Of a stretch of 6,592 nucleotides of DNA, positions 1 through 5,942 are shown one piece after another. Each line of letters starts with the position of its first letter. Position 1 is the first letter of the stretch. The DNA comes from an uncultured Erysipelotrichaceae bacterium. Its GTDB lineage: Bacteria > Bacillota_I > Bacilli_A > RF39 > UBA660. Below the pieces are notes generated by a model. The model had not been told where the DNA came from. It did no database searches and saw only the letters and a program-made list of their open reading frames with translations. The position numbers were made by a program, and so were the translations under genes. The DNA is taken from contig CADBSI010000026.1 of NCBI GenBank assembly GCA_902797275.1, positions 1-6,592 of the forward strand, given 5' to 3'.

Positions 1-85
1 ACTCAAGAGGCTGAAGAGGCTCCCCTGCTAAGGGAGTAGATCGGGTTAAACTGGTGCGAGGGTTCAAATCCCTCCTGCTCCGCCA
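1..85 (+). tRNA. tRNA-Ser (anticodon GCU), 5' end cut off by the window
   Basis: This is the 3' portion of a class II tRNA. The D stem CTC/GAG lies at 2-4 and 16-18. The anticodon stem CTCCC/GGGAG (20-24, 32-36) encloses a seven-base loop with GCT at 27-29, which reads Ser AGC/AGU codons. A long variable arm of about 21 bases (37-57) forms its own five-pair stem, as expected for tRNA-Ser. The T arm GAGGG/CCCTC (58-62, 70-74) holds the TTCAAAT loop. The 3' acceptor strand CTGCTCC, discriminator G and an encoded CCA end at 85. About eight bases (the 5' acceptor strand and one more base) lie outside the window. Confidence 0.97.
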
Positions 86-96
86 TAAATGAAATG

Positions 97-130
97 ATAA
101 TAAGCCCTTATTCTTAAGGGTTTTTATTAT
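97..130 (+). terminator. Rho-independent terminator after the tRNA gene
   Basis: The nine-base arm AAGCCCTTA (102-110) pairs with TAAGGGTTT (115-123), with one G-U pair and a four-base loop. A T-rich tail follows. Flanking ATAATA and TATTAT could lengthen the stem around a small bulge. It sits 16 bases after the tRNA CCA end and separates tRNA transcription from ackA. Confidence 0.85.
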
Positions 131-149
131 ATAAAAAAACAAATAAATG

Positions 150-178
150 TTGTTATTTAAAGTTTTTTATTGTATAAT
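150..178 (+). promoter_or_regulatory. Sigma-A-type promoter for the ackA-nrnA-engB operon
   Basis: A -35 box TTGTTA (150-155) and a perfect -10 box TATAAT (173-178) are separated by 17 bases. Transcription would start near 185, just before the ribosome binding site AAGGAG (190-195), which lies six bases before the ackA ATG at 202. An imperfect palindrome AAATAA-N6-TTATTT (141-158) overlaps the -35 box. It may be a regulator site or chance in AT-rich DNA. Confidence 0.8.
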
Positions 179-201
179 AACATGGTGAAAAGGAGAAGTT
201 T

Positions 202-1383
202 ATGAAAATATTATCAGTAAATGCAGGTAGTTCATCTTTAAAGTTTCAAATGTATGAAATGCCTGACGAAGTTGTATTAATTAGTGGCGTTTTTGAACGC
301 ATTGGTATGGAAGGAAGTTTCTATACAATTAAATTAAATGGAGAAAAAATAGAAAAGAAAGTGGAATTGGAAGATCATAAAAAGGCTTTTGAATTACTTG
401 TTAAGGAATTAGTTGAAAATAATATTGTTGATTCTTTAGACGATATTAAAGGAATTGGACATAGAATTGTTCAAGGTGGTTCTTACTTTGATAAAAGTGT
501 TGTTGCTAGTGAAGAAGTTATTCAAAAAATTGATGAATTATCACCACTTGCACCACTTCATAATCCAGCTGCAATCGTTGGAATTCGTGCTGCTCAAGCA
601 GTTGTTCCTGGTGCTTTACAAACTGTAGTTTTTGATACTGCATATCATCAAACTATGCCAGAAGAAAATTATTTATATGCACTTCCATATGATTTATGCA
701 AAGATAATTTAATCAGAAGATACGGAGCTCACGGAACAAGTCATAGATATGTTGCTAACAAGATGAATGAAATACTAGGAAGAGAAGATACTAAACTAAT
801 TACTTGTCATATTGGAAACGGTGCAAGTATTAGTGCTGTTTTAAACGGAAAATGTTTAAATACATCTATGGGATTAACTCCAAATGCTGGTTTAATTATG
901 GGAACACGTTGTGGAGATATTGATGCAACAATTTTACCTTATTTAATGGAAAAGCAAAACATTTCATGCAAAGAAATGGATAGAATTATGAACAAAGAAA
1001 GTGGTTTACTTGGTATAAGTGGTGTTAGTAGTGATTCTAGGGATATTGAAGCTGGAATAAAAGAAGGAAATAAACGTTGTGAATTAGCTCAAAAAATGTA
1101 TGTTAGAAGAATAATTGATTACATAGCTAAATATTATGTTGAACTAGAAGGATGTGATGGTATCGTATTTACTGCTGGTGTTGGTGAAAACAGTGTACCA
1201 GTTCGTAAAGCCATTATGGAAGGACTTTCTGTATTAGGTATTAAATTAGATGAGGAAAAGAATAATATTCGTGGAAGTTTACAAAAAATAAGTTCAAATG
1301 ATTCTAGTATACCTGTTTATGTAATTCCAACTGATGAAGAATTAATGATTGCACGAGATACTTTAAATTTAATAAATAGTTAG
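202..1383 (+). CDS. ackA: Acetate kinase
   Basis: Cytoplasmic acetate kinase of the ASKHA fold. It interconverts acetyl phosphate + ADP and acetate + ATP, giving substrate-level ATP in fermentation when paired with phosphotransacetylase. At 393 residues it has full family length. Visible signatures are the N-terminal VNAGSSSLKF (N7), GHRIVQGG with the substrate-binding Arg (R88), APLHNPA, VFDTAYHQTMPE (D145, equivalent to the catalytic Asp of the Methanosarcina enzyme), YGAHGTSH (H177), HIGNGASIS, MGTRCGDID (R236, the catalytic Arg equivalent), FTAGVGENS and the C-terminal PTDEELMIARDT with the metal-binding Glu. AAGGAG lies six bases before the ATG. It is the first gene of an operon; nrnA starts nine bases after its stop. 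One oddity is Gln at position 91, where B. subtilis AckA has His in GHRVVHGG. Confidence 0.97.
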   Translation: MKILSVNAGSSSLKFQMYEMPDEVVLISGVFERIGMEGSFYTIKLNGEKIEKKVELEDHKKAFELLVKELVENNIVDSLDDIKGIGHRIVQGGSYFDKSVVASEEVIQKIDELSPLAPLHNPAAIVGIRAAQAVVPGALQTVVFDTAYHQTMPEENYLYALPYDLCKDNLIRRYGAHGTSHRYVANKMNEILGREDTKLITCHIGNGASISAVLNGKCLNTSMGLTPNAGLIMGTRCGDIDATILPYLMEKQNISCKEMDRIMNKESGLLGISGVSSDSRDIEAGIKEGNKRCELAQKMYVRRIIDYIAKYYVELEGCDGIVFTAGVGENSVPVRKAIMEGLSVLGIKLDEEKNNIRGSLQKISSNDSSIPVYVIPTDEELMIARDTLNLINS

Positions 1384-1392
1384 GATGATTAT

Positions 1393-2355
1393 ATGTTGGA
1401 TGATATTTATAAATTAATCGAGAAATTTGAGGTTATTGTTTTAGCAAGACATGTTGGACCAGATCCAGATGCAATGGCTAGTACTATGGCTTTAAAAGAT
1501 AGTATTTTATACACTTTTAAAGATAAAAAAGTTTATAATGTAGGAAGTGGTAGTAGTCGTTTTACTTACTTTGGAAAACTTGATAGAATAGAAAATCCCA
1601 AAAATGCATTATTAATTGTTCTTGATACTCCAGACATTAGAAGAATAGATGGAATAACTTTAACCGATTATGAGAAAATAGTAAAAATAGATCATCATCC
1701 ATTTGTTGAAAAATTTGCTGATATTGAATATATAAATGATAAATCTAGCAGTGCCTCTGAGTTAGTACTTGATTTAATCAATGAGACGCCTTTAAAAATG
1801 AATGAAGATATTGCTTCTAAAATATATTTAGGAATAGTAAGTGATACTAATCGTTTCATGTTTAATAATTCAACTGGTGATACATTTAAGAAGGTTGCTA
1901 AACTTATAGATGAATATAAATTAGAAATTGATAAGTTATATATTCCTCTTTATTTACGCCCAATAAATGAGGTTAGATTAGAAGGGTATATTGGTCTTAA
2001 TTTAAATATTACTAAAAATGGTGTAGGTTATATAAAATTAACTAAAGATTTATTAGAACAATTTGCAGTTGATGCCGCTTCTCCTGGTAATATGGTTAAT
2101 AATTTTAATTATATCAATGAGGTTTTAGTTTGGGTATTTTTCACTGAAGATGTTAAAAATGAGAATATAAGAGTATCAGCAAGATCACGTGGTCCAGTTA
2201 TCAATTCTCTTCTTTCTAAATATAATGGCGGTGGTCATAAATATGCTAGTGGAGCAAGAATTAAAACAATGGATGATACAGATCCTATTATAGACGACTT
2301 GGATTTTTTATGTAAAAAATATAAAGAAGAAGTAGGTGAAAATTTTGAAAATTAA
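1393..2355 (+). CDS. nrnA: DHH-family phosphoesterase, NrnA-like oligoribonuclease / pAp phosphatase
   Basis: A cytoplasmic DHH/DHHA1 phosphoesterase. NrnA proteins degrade 2-5 nt RNA fragments and in many bacteria also dephosphorylate pAp to AMP. At 320 residues it matches the family (B. subtilis NrnA is about 313). Metal-binding motifs appear in order: motif I RHVGPDPDA (H20, D24, D26), motif II LDTPD (D78), motif III DHHP (D100-H102) and motif IV GIVSDTNRF (D151). The C-terminal DHHA1 domain carries GGGHKYASGA (279-288), the substrate-binding loop. The start is the ATG nine bases after the ackA stop, with a modest AGGATG overlapping that stop, so translation is probably coupled. Its 3' end overlaps engB. 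Exact substrate preference cannot be read from sequence, and a related DHH exonuclease is the alternative. Confidence 0.9.
   Translation: MLDDIYKLIEKFEVIVLARHVGPDPDAMASTMALKDSILYTFKDKKVYNVGSGSSRFTYFGKLDRIENPKNALLIVLDTPDIRRIDGITLTDYEKIVKIDHHPFVEKFADIEYINDKSSSASELVLDLINETPLKMNEDIASKIYLGIVSDTNRFMFNNSTGDTFKKVAKLIDEYKLEIDKLYIPLYLRPINEVRLEGYIGLNLNITKNGVGYIKLTKDLLEQFAVDAASPGNMVNNFNYINEVLVWVFFTEDVKNENIRVSARSRGPVINSLLSKYNGGGHKYASGARIKTMDDTDPIIDDLDFLCKKYKEEVGENFEN
2331..2347 (+). promoter_or_regulatory. Ribosome binding site that selects a TTG start for engB
   Basis: AGTAGGTGA (2331-2339) matches eight of nine bases of the ideal anti-16S complement AGGAGGTGA. It lies five bases before TTG at 2345-2347. 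The site overlaps the only other upstream start, GTG at 2336, so initiation there would lack this signal. It lies inside the last codons of nrnA. Confidence 0.7.
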
Positions 2356-2938
2356 TAAATGTTTTCTTGATACTGTAGCTGTAAGACGTAGCCAATACCC
2401 AACAGAAGGAAAACCTGAATTTTTATTAGTAGGACGTAGTAATGTTGGTAAAAGTAGTTTTATTAATACAATAATTGAACAAAAGAATTTGGCTAGGACT
2501 TCACAAAGACCAGGTAAGACACAAACTTTAAATTTTTATCTTGTTAATGATTCTTTTTATCTAGTTGATGTTCCTGGTTATGGTTATGCTTCAGTTAATC
2601 AAGAGACTCAAAAGAAAATGGGCTTGATGATTGAAGAGTATCTCGAAAAAAGAAAAGAAATGAAACGAGTTTTCATGTTAGTAGATTTTCGAATAAAACC
2701 AACTGAAAATGACGTTATGATGTATGAATTTTTAAAATACTATAATATTCCTGTAACTTTAGTATTAACTAAAGTTGACAAAGTTTCACCATCTAGACGA
2801 GAAAAAAATCTAAAAGTTATTAAAAATACAATAGAATTAGCTGTCGGAGATGATCTGGTTTTGTTTTCAAGTGTAAATAAAACGGGAAGAAATGACATTT
2901 TAAAAATAATTGAAAATTTAGTAATTGAAACAATCTAA
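2345..2938 (+). CDS. engB: Ribosome biogenesis GTP-binding protein EngB/YsxC
   Basis: An essential cytoplasmic TRAFAC-class GTPase that helps late assembly of the 50S ribosomal subunit. With the TTG start it has 197 residues, the normal length. The G motifs are all present: G1 GRSNVGKS (30-37), G2 Thr within TSQRPGKTQT, G3 DVPGYG (75-80), G4 TKVD (142-145) and G5 SSVNKTG (175-181). TTG at 2345 is preferred over GTG at 2336 because a strong ribosome binding site precedes it. The resulting MKINKCFLDTVAV also aligns with the known B. subtilis N-terminus MKVTKSEIVISAV (recalled). The gene overlaps nrnA by 11 bases, implying translational coupling, and is the last gene of the ackA operon. A start at 2336 would add three residues without affecting the domain. 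Confidence 0.95.
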   Translation: MKINKCFLDTVAVRRSQYPTEGKPEFLLVGRSNVGKSSFINTIIEQKNLARTSQRPGKTQTLNFYLVNDSFYLVDVPGYGYASVNQETQKKMGLMIEEYLEKRKEMKRVFMLVDFRIKPTENDVMMYEFLKYYNIPVTLVLTKVDKVSPSRREKNLKVIKNTIELAVGDDLVLFSSVNKTGRNDILKIIENLVIETI

Positions 2939-2940
2939 AT

Positions 2941-2968
2941 AAAAGCTTTCAAATTTGAAGGCTTTTTA
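2941..2968 (+). terminator. Rho-independent terminator of the ackA-nrnA-engB operon
   Basis: Thirteen-base arms, AAAAGCTTTCAAA (2941-2953) and TTTGAAGGCTTTT (2954-2966), are complementary with one T-G wobble and run into a T stretch. The centre must open to form a small loop. It begins three bases after the engB stop, and the sepF promoter follows. Confidence 0.88.
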
Positions 2969-2987
2969 ATTAATTTTCATAATTTAA

Positions 2988-3016
2988 TTGACAAAACATT
3001 CTTTTTATCTTAAAAT
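2988..3016 (+). promoter_or_regulatory. Near-consensus sigma-A promoter for sepF
   Basis: A perfect -35 box TTGACA (2988-2993), a 17-base spacer and -10 TAAAAT (3011-3016). The start would be near 3023, giving a leader of about 22 bases that contains AGGAGG (3034-3039), five bases before the sepF ATG. The downstream zinc-ribbon and DUF2752 genes probably depend on this promoter too. Confidence 0.88.
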
Positions 3017-3044
3017 TAAAGTATATTAACAATAGGAGGAATAT

Positions 3045-3461
3045 ATGGGAATGGAAAAATTAAAAGGTTTTTTTGGTGGTTCTAGTGAAGAAAATAAAGA
3101 AAACCGTAATATAAATGAAGATGAATATTATGATGGAGAAACAACAACTTTTTCTGAAGTATCTGGTTCAAGCAAGATGATTTTATTTGAACCACGTGCA
3201 TATTCAGAAAGTCAACAAATTGCTGATTATTTAAAAAAGAGAAATGCGGTTGTTGTTAATTTAAAAAGAGTAACACCAGATCAAGCTAAGAGAATAGTTG
3301 ATTTTTTAAGTGGAACTTTATATGCAATTAATGGTGGCTTACAAAAACTTGGTACTGGAATCTTTTTATGTACACCAAATAACGTTAATGTAGAAGGTTC
3401 AATAAGTGAAGAAACAAAAGAAAAAAATATGAAAAAGGAAGAAGAAGAGACAGAATGGTGA
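3045..3461 (+). CDS. sepF: Cell division protein SepF
   Basis: SepF (DUF552 family) anchors FtsZ to the membrane and organises FtsZ bundles at the septum. The short N-terminus MGMEKLKGFFGG (1-12) resembles the amphipathic membrane-targeting helix of the family. An acidic, Asn/Glu-rich linker follows (13-43). The globular domain (about 44-118) shows KMILFEPRAYSE, ADYLKKRNAVVVNLKRV, the Asp/Gln-rich turn TPDQAKRIVDFLSG, and GGLQKLGTGIFLCTP. The tail is highly charged (EETKEKNMKKEEEE). At 138 residues it is slightly shorter than B. subtilis SepF (about 150), mainly in the linker. ATG at 3045 is best placed relative to AGGAGG; Met3 at 3051 is possible but would be 11 bases away. The TGA stop follows a TGG Trp codon. 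Here sepF stands apart from the usual ylm/divIVA cluster. Confidence 0.95.
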   Translation: MGMEKLKGFFGGSSEENKENRNINEDEYYDGETTTFSEVSGSSKMILFEPRAYSESQQIADYLKKRNAVVVNLKRVTPDQAKRIVDFLSGTLYAINGGLQKLGTGIFLCTPNNVNVEGSISEETKEKNMKKEEEETEW

Positions 3462-3499
3462 TCTCTTTTTTGAATTTTAAATAACTAAGAGAGGTATTT

Positions 3500-4015
3500 A
3501 TGAATAGATTTTGTACAAACTGTGGTAAGGAACTACCTAGTAATGTTTTATTTTGTCCAAACTGTGGAAGTAGGGTTGAAGTAAGAAATAATACTACGGA
3601 AAATAATAGTTCTAATAATAATAATAATAATCAAACAGTTATAAATAATTACTATAATACAAGTATTCCATTTTTAACTAAAAAAGATATAGCTGTTTCA
3701 GTTATATTATCATTTTTAACTTGTGGCATTTATCAAATTTATTGGTTTATAACTATAACTGATGATGCTAATAAAGTGTCAGAAAGGCCAACTGATACAA
3801 GTGGAGGTTTAGCATTTCTTTTAACTTTAATTACTTGTGGTATTTATGGTATTTATTGGAATTATAAAATGGGCCAAAAGATATATGAAGCAGGTAAAAA
3901 ATATAATAAAAATATTCAAGATAATTCCCTTCCATATTTAATTTTATCTTTATTTAAACTTGATATTGTAAGTATTGCTTTAATGCAAAGTGATTTAAAT
4001 AAATTTGCTGAATGA
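3500..4015 (+). CDS. Zinc-ribbon membrane protein, DUF4234 type
   Basis: Function unknown. Residues 1-23 form a zinc ribbon with two CxxC knuckles (C5/C8, C19/C22; CTNCGKEL and CPNCGSRV). An Asn-rich flexible linker follows (about 30-55), including six consecutive Asn at 39-44 encoded only by AAT. The rest is a DUF4234-like membrane domain. It contains two copies of a TCGIYxIYW hairpin (TCGIYQIYW ending at W82, TCGIYGIYW ending at W120), each following hydrophobic sequence, then a third hydrophobic segment near 143-160. The zinc ribbon probably faces the cytoplasm. GAGAGG (3489-3494) lies five bases before the ATG. It starts 38 bases after sepF without a visible terminator or promoter, so it is probably cotranscribed, and it overlaps the next gene by ATGA. 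The domain call is from remembered family features and the function is not inferred. Confidence 0.85.
   Translation: MNRFCTNCGKELPSNVLFCPNCGSRVEVRNNTTENNSSNNNNNNQTVINNYYNTSIPFLTKKDIAVSVILSFLTCGIYQIYWFITITDDANKVSERPTDTSGGLAFLLTLITCGIYGIYWNYKMGQKIYEAGKKYNKNIQDNSLPYLILSLFKLDIVSIALMQSDLNKFAE
3614..3631 (+). repeat. (AAT)6 triplet repeat inside the zinc-ribbon gene
   Basis: Six uninterrupted AAT codons encode Asn39-Asn44 in the linker between zinc ribbon and membrane domain. Slippage by whole units would keep the frame and only change linker length. Confidence 0.85.
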
Positions 4016-4380
4016 AAAAAAGATTATTAAAAGTTCTAAGTATAAATTTATTGTTATTATTATTACTTATTAGTTATTATTATTTAAACAAATATTTTCA
4101 TATAGGTATACCATGTTTATTTTATAAAATAACAAGTTTTAAATGTCCAGGATGTGGAATTACAAGAATGTTATTTTCTATACTAAAATTAGATTTTAAA
4201 AGTGCATTTTTTTATAATCCTGTTGTTTTTATACTTTTACCATTTCTTTCTTTTTATATCTTGTATCAAGAATATATTTATATAACTAAACAAAATAATA
4301 AGTTAAAAATACCAAATTTTATTTATTACTTAATAATATTTGTTTTAATTATCTTTGGAATACTTAGAAATATAATATAA
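4012..4380 (+). CDS. DUF2752-type small membrane protein with CPGCG motif
   Basis: Function unknown. The 122-residue protein has a Lys/Arg start, a first transmembrane segment (about 8-25), a segment with C35 and the family hallmark CPGCGITR (45-52), a second hydrophobic stretch (about 66-92) and a third near the C-terminus (102-120). The CPGCGxTR motif is the defining feature of DUF2752 as I know it; the cysteines could bind metal or form disulfides, but which is unknown. Its ATG overlaps the TGA of the zinc-ribbon gene (ATGA, 4012-4015) and no ribosome binding site is visible, so translation is probably coupled. Its TAA is already part of the following terminator. Very AT-rich codons (TTA, ATA, TTT) fit a membrane protein in this genome. 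Confidence 0.85.
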   Translation: MKKRLLKVLSINLLLLLLLISYYYLNKYFHIGIPCLFYKITSFKCPGCGITRMLFSILKLDFKSAFFYNPVVFILLPFLSFYILYQEYIYITKQNNKLKIPNFIYYLIIFVLIIFGILRNII

Positions 4381-4412
4381 AATTACTAGATTATTTATTT
4401 AGTAATTTTTTT
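4379..4412 (+). terminator. AT-rich terminator ending the sepF/zinc-ribbon/DUF2752 unit
   Basis: AAAATTACTA (4379-4388) pairs perfectly with TAGTAATTTT (4400-4409) around an 11-base gap that can be closed by two further pairs. A run of T follows (4406-4412). Only one G-C pair is in each arm's core, so it may be weak. The left arm overlaps the stop codon of the DUF2752 gene. Confidence 0.65.
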
Positions 4413-4444
4413 AATTATTTAAAAATATTGTCATATTATTTAAT

Positions 4445-5179
4445 ATGAATAAAGTATTATATCCATTTATTTTAAGTTTTATAGCCTCTATTTCTACTGT
4501 TCTTGGTTATTTTATTATTTATTTAAAATGTAATATTAAAAAAATAATTACCTTTTCTCTTTCCTTTGCAACTTCAGTTATGATAACTATTTCTTTAACT
4601 GATTTAATACCATCTTCTTTTGTCTATTTATCTGAATTTATCTTTTTTTATAAAGTTTTAATCATGTTTTTCTTTTTAATTCTAGGAATATTTTTATCTT
4701 ATTATATATCTTTAAAAGTAGATAGTAATAATTCTTTAGAAAGAGTTGGTATTATTTCTATGCTTGCTATTATTTTACATAATATCCCAGAAGGAATAAT
4801 TACTTTTATGGTTAGTAAAGTTAATTTAAATCTAGGTTTAAAATTATCAATTGCTATAGGACTTCATAATATCCCAGAAGGAATAAGTATAGCCGTTCCT
4901 TTATACTTTGCAACTAAGAAAAAGTCAAAAACTTTTCTAATTGTTTTAATATCAGGTTTAAGTGAATTACTAGGTTCTATTCTTGCTTATTTATTTTTAA
5001 GTAAATACATTAATAACTTTATAATAGGTTGTATATTTAGTCTAACAGCAGGTATCATGTTAAATATAAGTTTAACGGAAATACTAAAAGAAGCAATTAA
5101 ATATAAGGAAAAGAAATACTTAATTCTTGGTTTATTACTAGGAACTATTGTTATGTTATTAAGTCATTTTATTCTTTAA
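4445..5179 (+). CDS. zupT: ZIP-family divalent metal transporter (ZupT-like)
   Basis: Inner-membrane importer of zinc and probably other divalent metals. At 244 residues it is close to E. coli ZupT (257). The N-terminal part ending in TFSLSFATSVMITISLTDLIPSSF resembles ZupT ([22 protein letters not shown], recalled). Two metal-binding helices carry HNIPEG (112-117 and 141-146), the second followed by the ISGLSELLGSILA segment typical of ZupT. About eight hydrophobic helices are visible; the loop between TM3 and TM4 is short and lacks the His-rich stretch seen in some ZIPs. The ATG at 4445 puts the first helix at the right place, but no Shine-Dalgarno motif precedes it. The two HNIPEG motifs share 22 identical bases. 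The gene ends in a 4-bp overlap with convergent yigZ. Metal specificity and regulation are not visible. Confidence 0.9.
   Translation: MNKVLYPFILSFIASISTVLGYFIIYLKCNIKKIITFSLSFATSVMITISLTDLIPSSFVYLSEFIFFYKVLIMFFFLILGIFLSYYISLKVDSNNSLERVGIISMLAIILHNIPEGIITFMVSKVNLNLGLKLSIAIGLHNIPEGISIAVPLYFATKKKSKTFLIVLISGLSELLGSILAYLFLSKYINNFIIGCIFSLTAGIMLNISLTEILKEAIKYKEKKYLILGLLLGTIVMLLSHFIL
4778..4886 (+). repeat. 22-bp perfect direct repeat at the two metal-binding motifs of zupT
   Basis: Bases 4778-4799 and 4865-4886 are identical over 22 positions and start 87 bases apart. Both encode HNIPEGI with the same codons, including the less common ATC for Ile. Confidence 0.9.
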
Positions 5180-5742
5180 AAATAATTTTTTTCTAATACT
5201 TCAACCTTAGTAATTAAAGCTAATTTATCTTTTATATCTTCATTTACTATTAAATAGTAAGTAATATCATCTTGATAACTTTTTTCTATTATATTACTTT
5301 GATTAATTAAATTATCTATTTTACTTGTTAAATCATAGGAAAAAGTTATTTTAATTTTATATTTTTCTTCTAAAGCAACAATAGTTGTTTTTTTTATGGC
5401 TAGACTACAACTATTAGAATAAGCTCTTATAAGACCACCAGCACCTAATTTAATACCTCCAAAATAACGTATACAAATACATATAACATGATTTAAATTA
5501 TTTTTCTTTAAAACTTCTAAAATAGGAAAACCAGAAGTACCAGTTGGTTCATTATCATCATTATATTTAACTTCATTATCTAAAATATATGCATAAACAA
5601 TATGAGTTGCATCTTTATATTCTTGTTTTAAATTAGTTAATATTTTTAGAATATCTTCTTTACTATTAATTTTATATAAATAAGTAATAAACTTAGATTT
5701 ATTAATAATTAATTCATTTATACAATTATTTTCTATAGTCAT
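5176..5742 (-). CDS. yigZ: YigZ/IMPACT-family protein
   Basis: A conserved cytoplasmic protein of the UPF0029/IMPACT family. Bacterial YigZ has a fold related to ribosomal protein S5/EF-G domains and its biochemical role is not settled; eukaryotic IMPACT modulates the GCN2 stress kinase. Diagnostic motifs are NKSKFI (14-19), DATHIVYAY (44-52), DDNEPTGTSGFPIL (62-75) and IRYFGGIKLGAGGLIRAYS (91-109). A short C-terminal DUF1949-like domain follows. At 188 residues it is slightly shorter than typical (about 200-215). The start chosen is ATG at 5742, because GAAAGGA (5755-5749) lies six bases before it. A TTG at 5757 is in frame but would place that site inside the coding region. It is transcribed alone, divergent from recA and convergent with zupT. 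Confidence 0.93.
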   Translation of the reverse strand: MTIENNCINELIINKSKFITYLYKINSKEDILKILTNLKQEYKDATHIVYAYILDNEVKYNDDNEPTGTSGFPILEVLKKNNLNHVICICIRYFGGIKLGAGGLIRAYSNSCSLAIKKTTIVALEEKYKIKITFSYDLTSKIDNLINQSNIIEKSYQDDITYYLIVNEDIKDKLALITKVEVLEKNYF

Positions 5743-5766
5743 ATTAATTCCTTTCAATATGACTTA

Positions 5767-5772
5767 ATTATA
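5767..5772 (-). promoter_or_regulatory. -10 box of the yigZ promoter
   Basis: On the minus strand a perfect TATAAT lies 25 bases before the yigZ ATG, predicting a leader of about 18 bases with the GAAAGGA ribosome binding site. The -35 region 17 bases upstream reads TTTTTA, a poor match, so only the -10 box is well supported. Confidence 0.55.
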
Positions 5773-5942
5773 ACTTATTTTAAAAAAAATAAAAATATAT
5801 TAAATTTACTTTTTAAAAAAATATTTAAAGCAAATTAAGGTTTTTGTTTAATTATATTTATTAAATTTTTTCTAGTTTTTCTAATTATTTAAATATTTCT
5901 AAAAAAAATTACTAAATATTTTTTTCTAAAATGTTTTTTTTG

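Noticed and set aside
3450..3502. Hairpin TCTCTT (3462-3467) with AAGAGA (3487-3492) that could hide the ribosome binding site of the zinc-ribbon gene
   Set aside because: Only six weak pairs with a 19-base loop; likely chance in AT-rich DNA and too unstable to block ribosomes convincingly.
3440..4020. Possible use of TGA as tryptophan (Mollicutes code)
   Set aside because: TGG encodes Trp in several proteins, and the TGA codons at 3459 and 4013 end proteins at sensible lengths, the second forming an ATGA overlap with the next start.
4371..4376. TATAAT as -10 box of a zupT promoter
   Set aside because: It lies just before the terminator of the preceding gene, lacks a fitting -35 box, and the transcript would immediately traverse the terminator.
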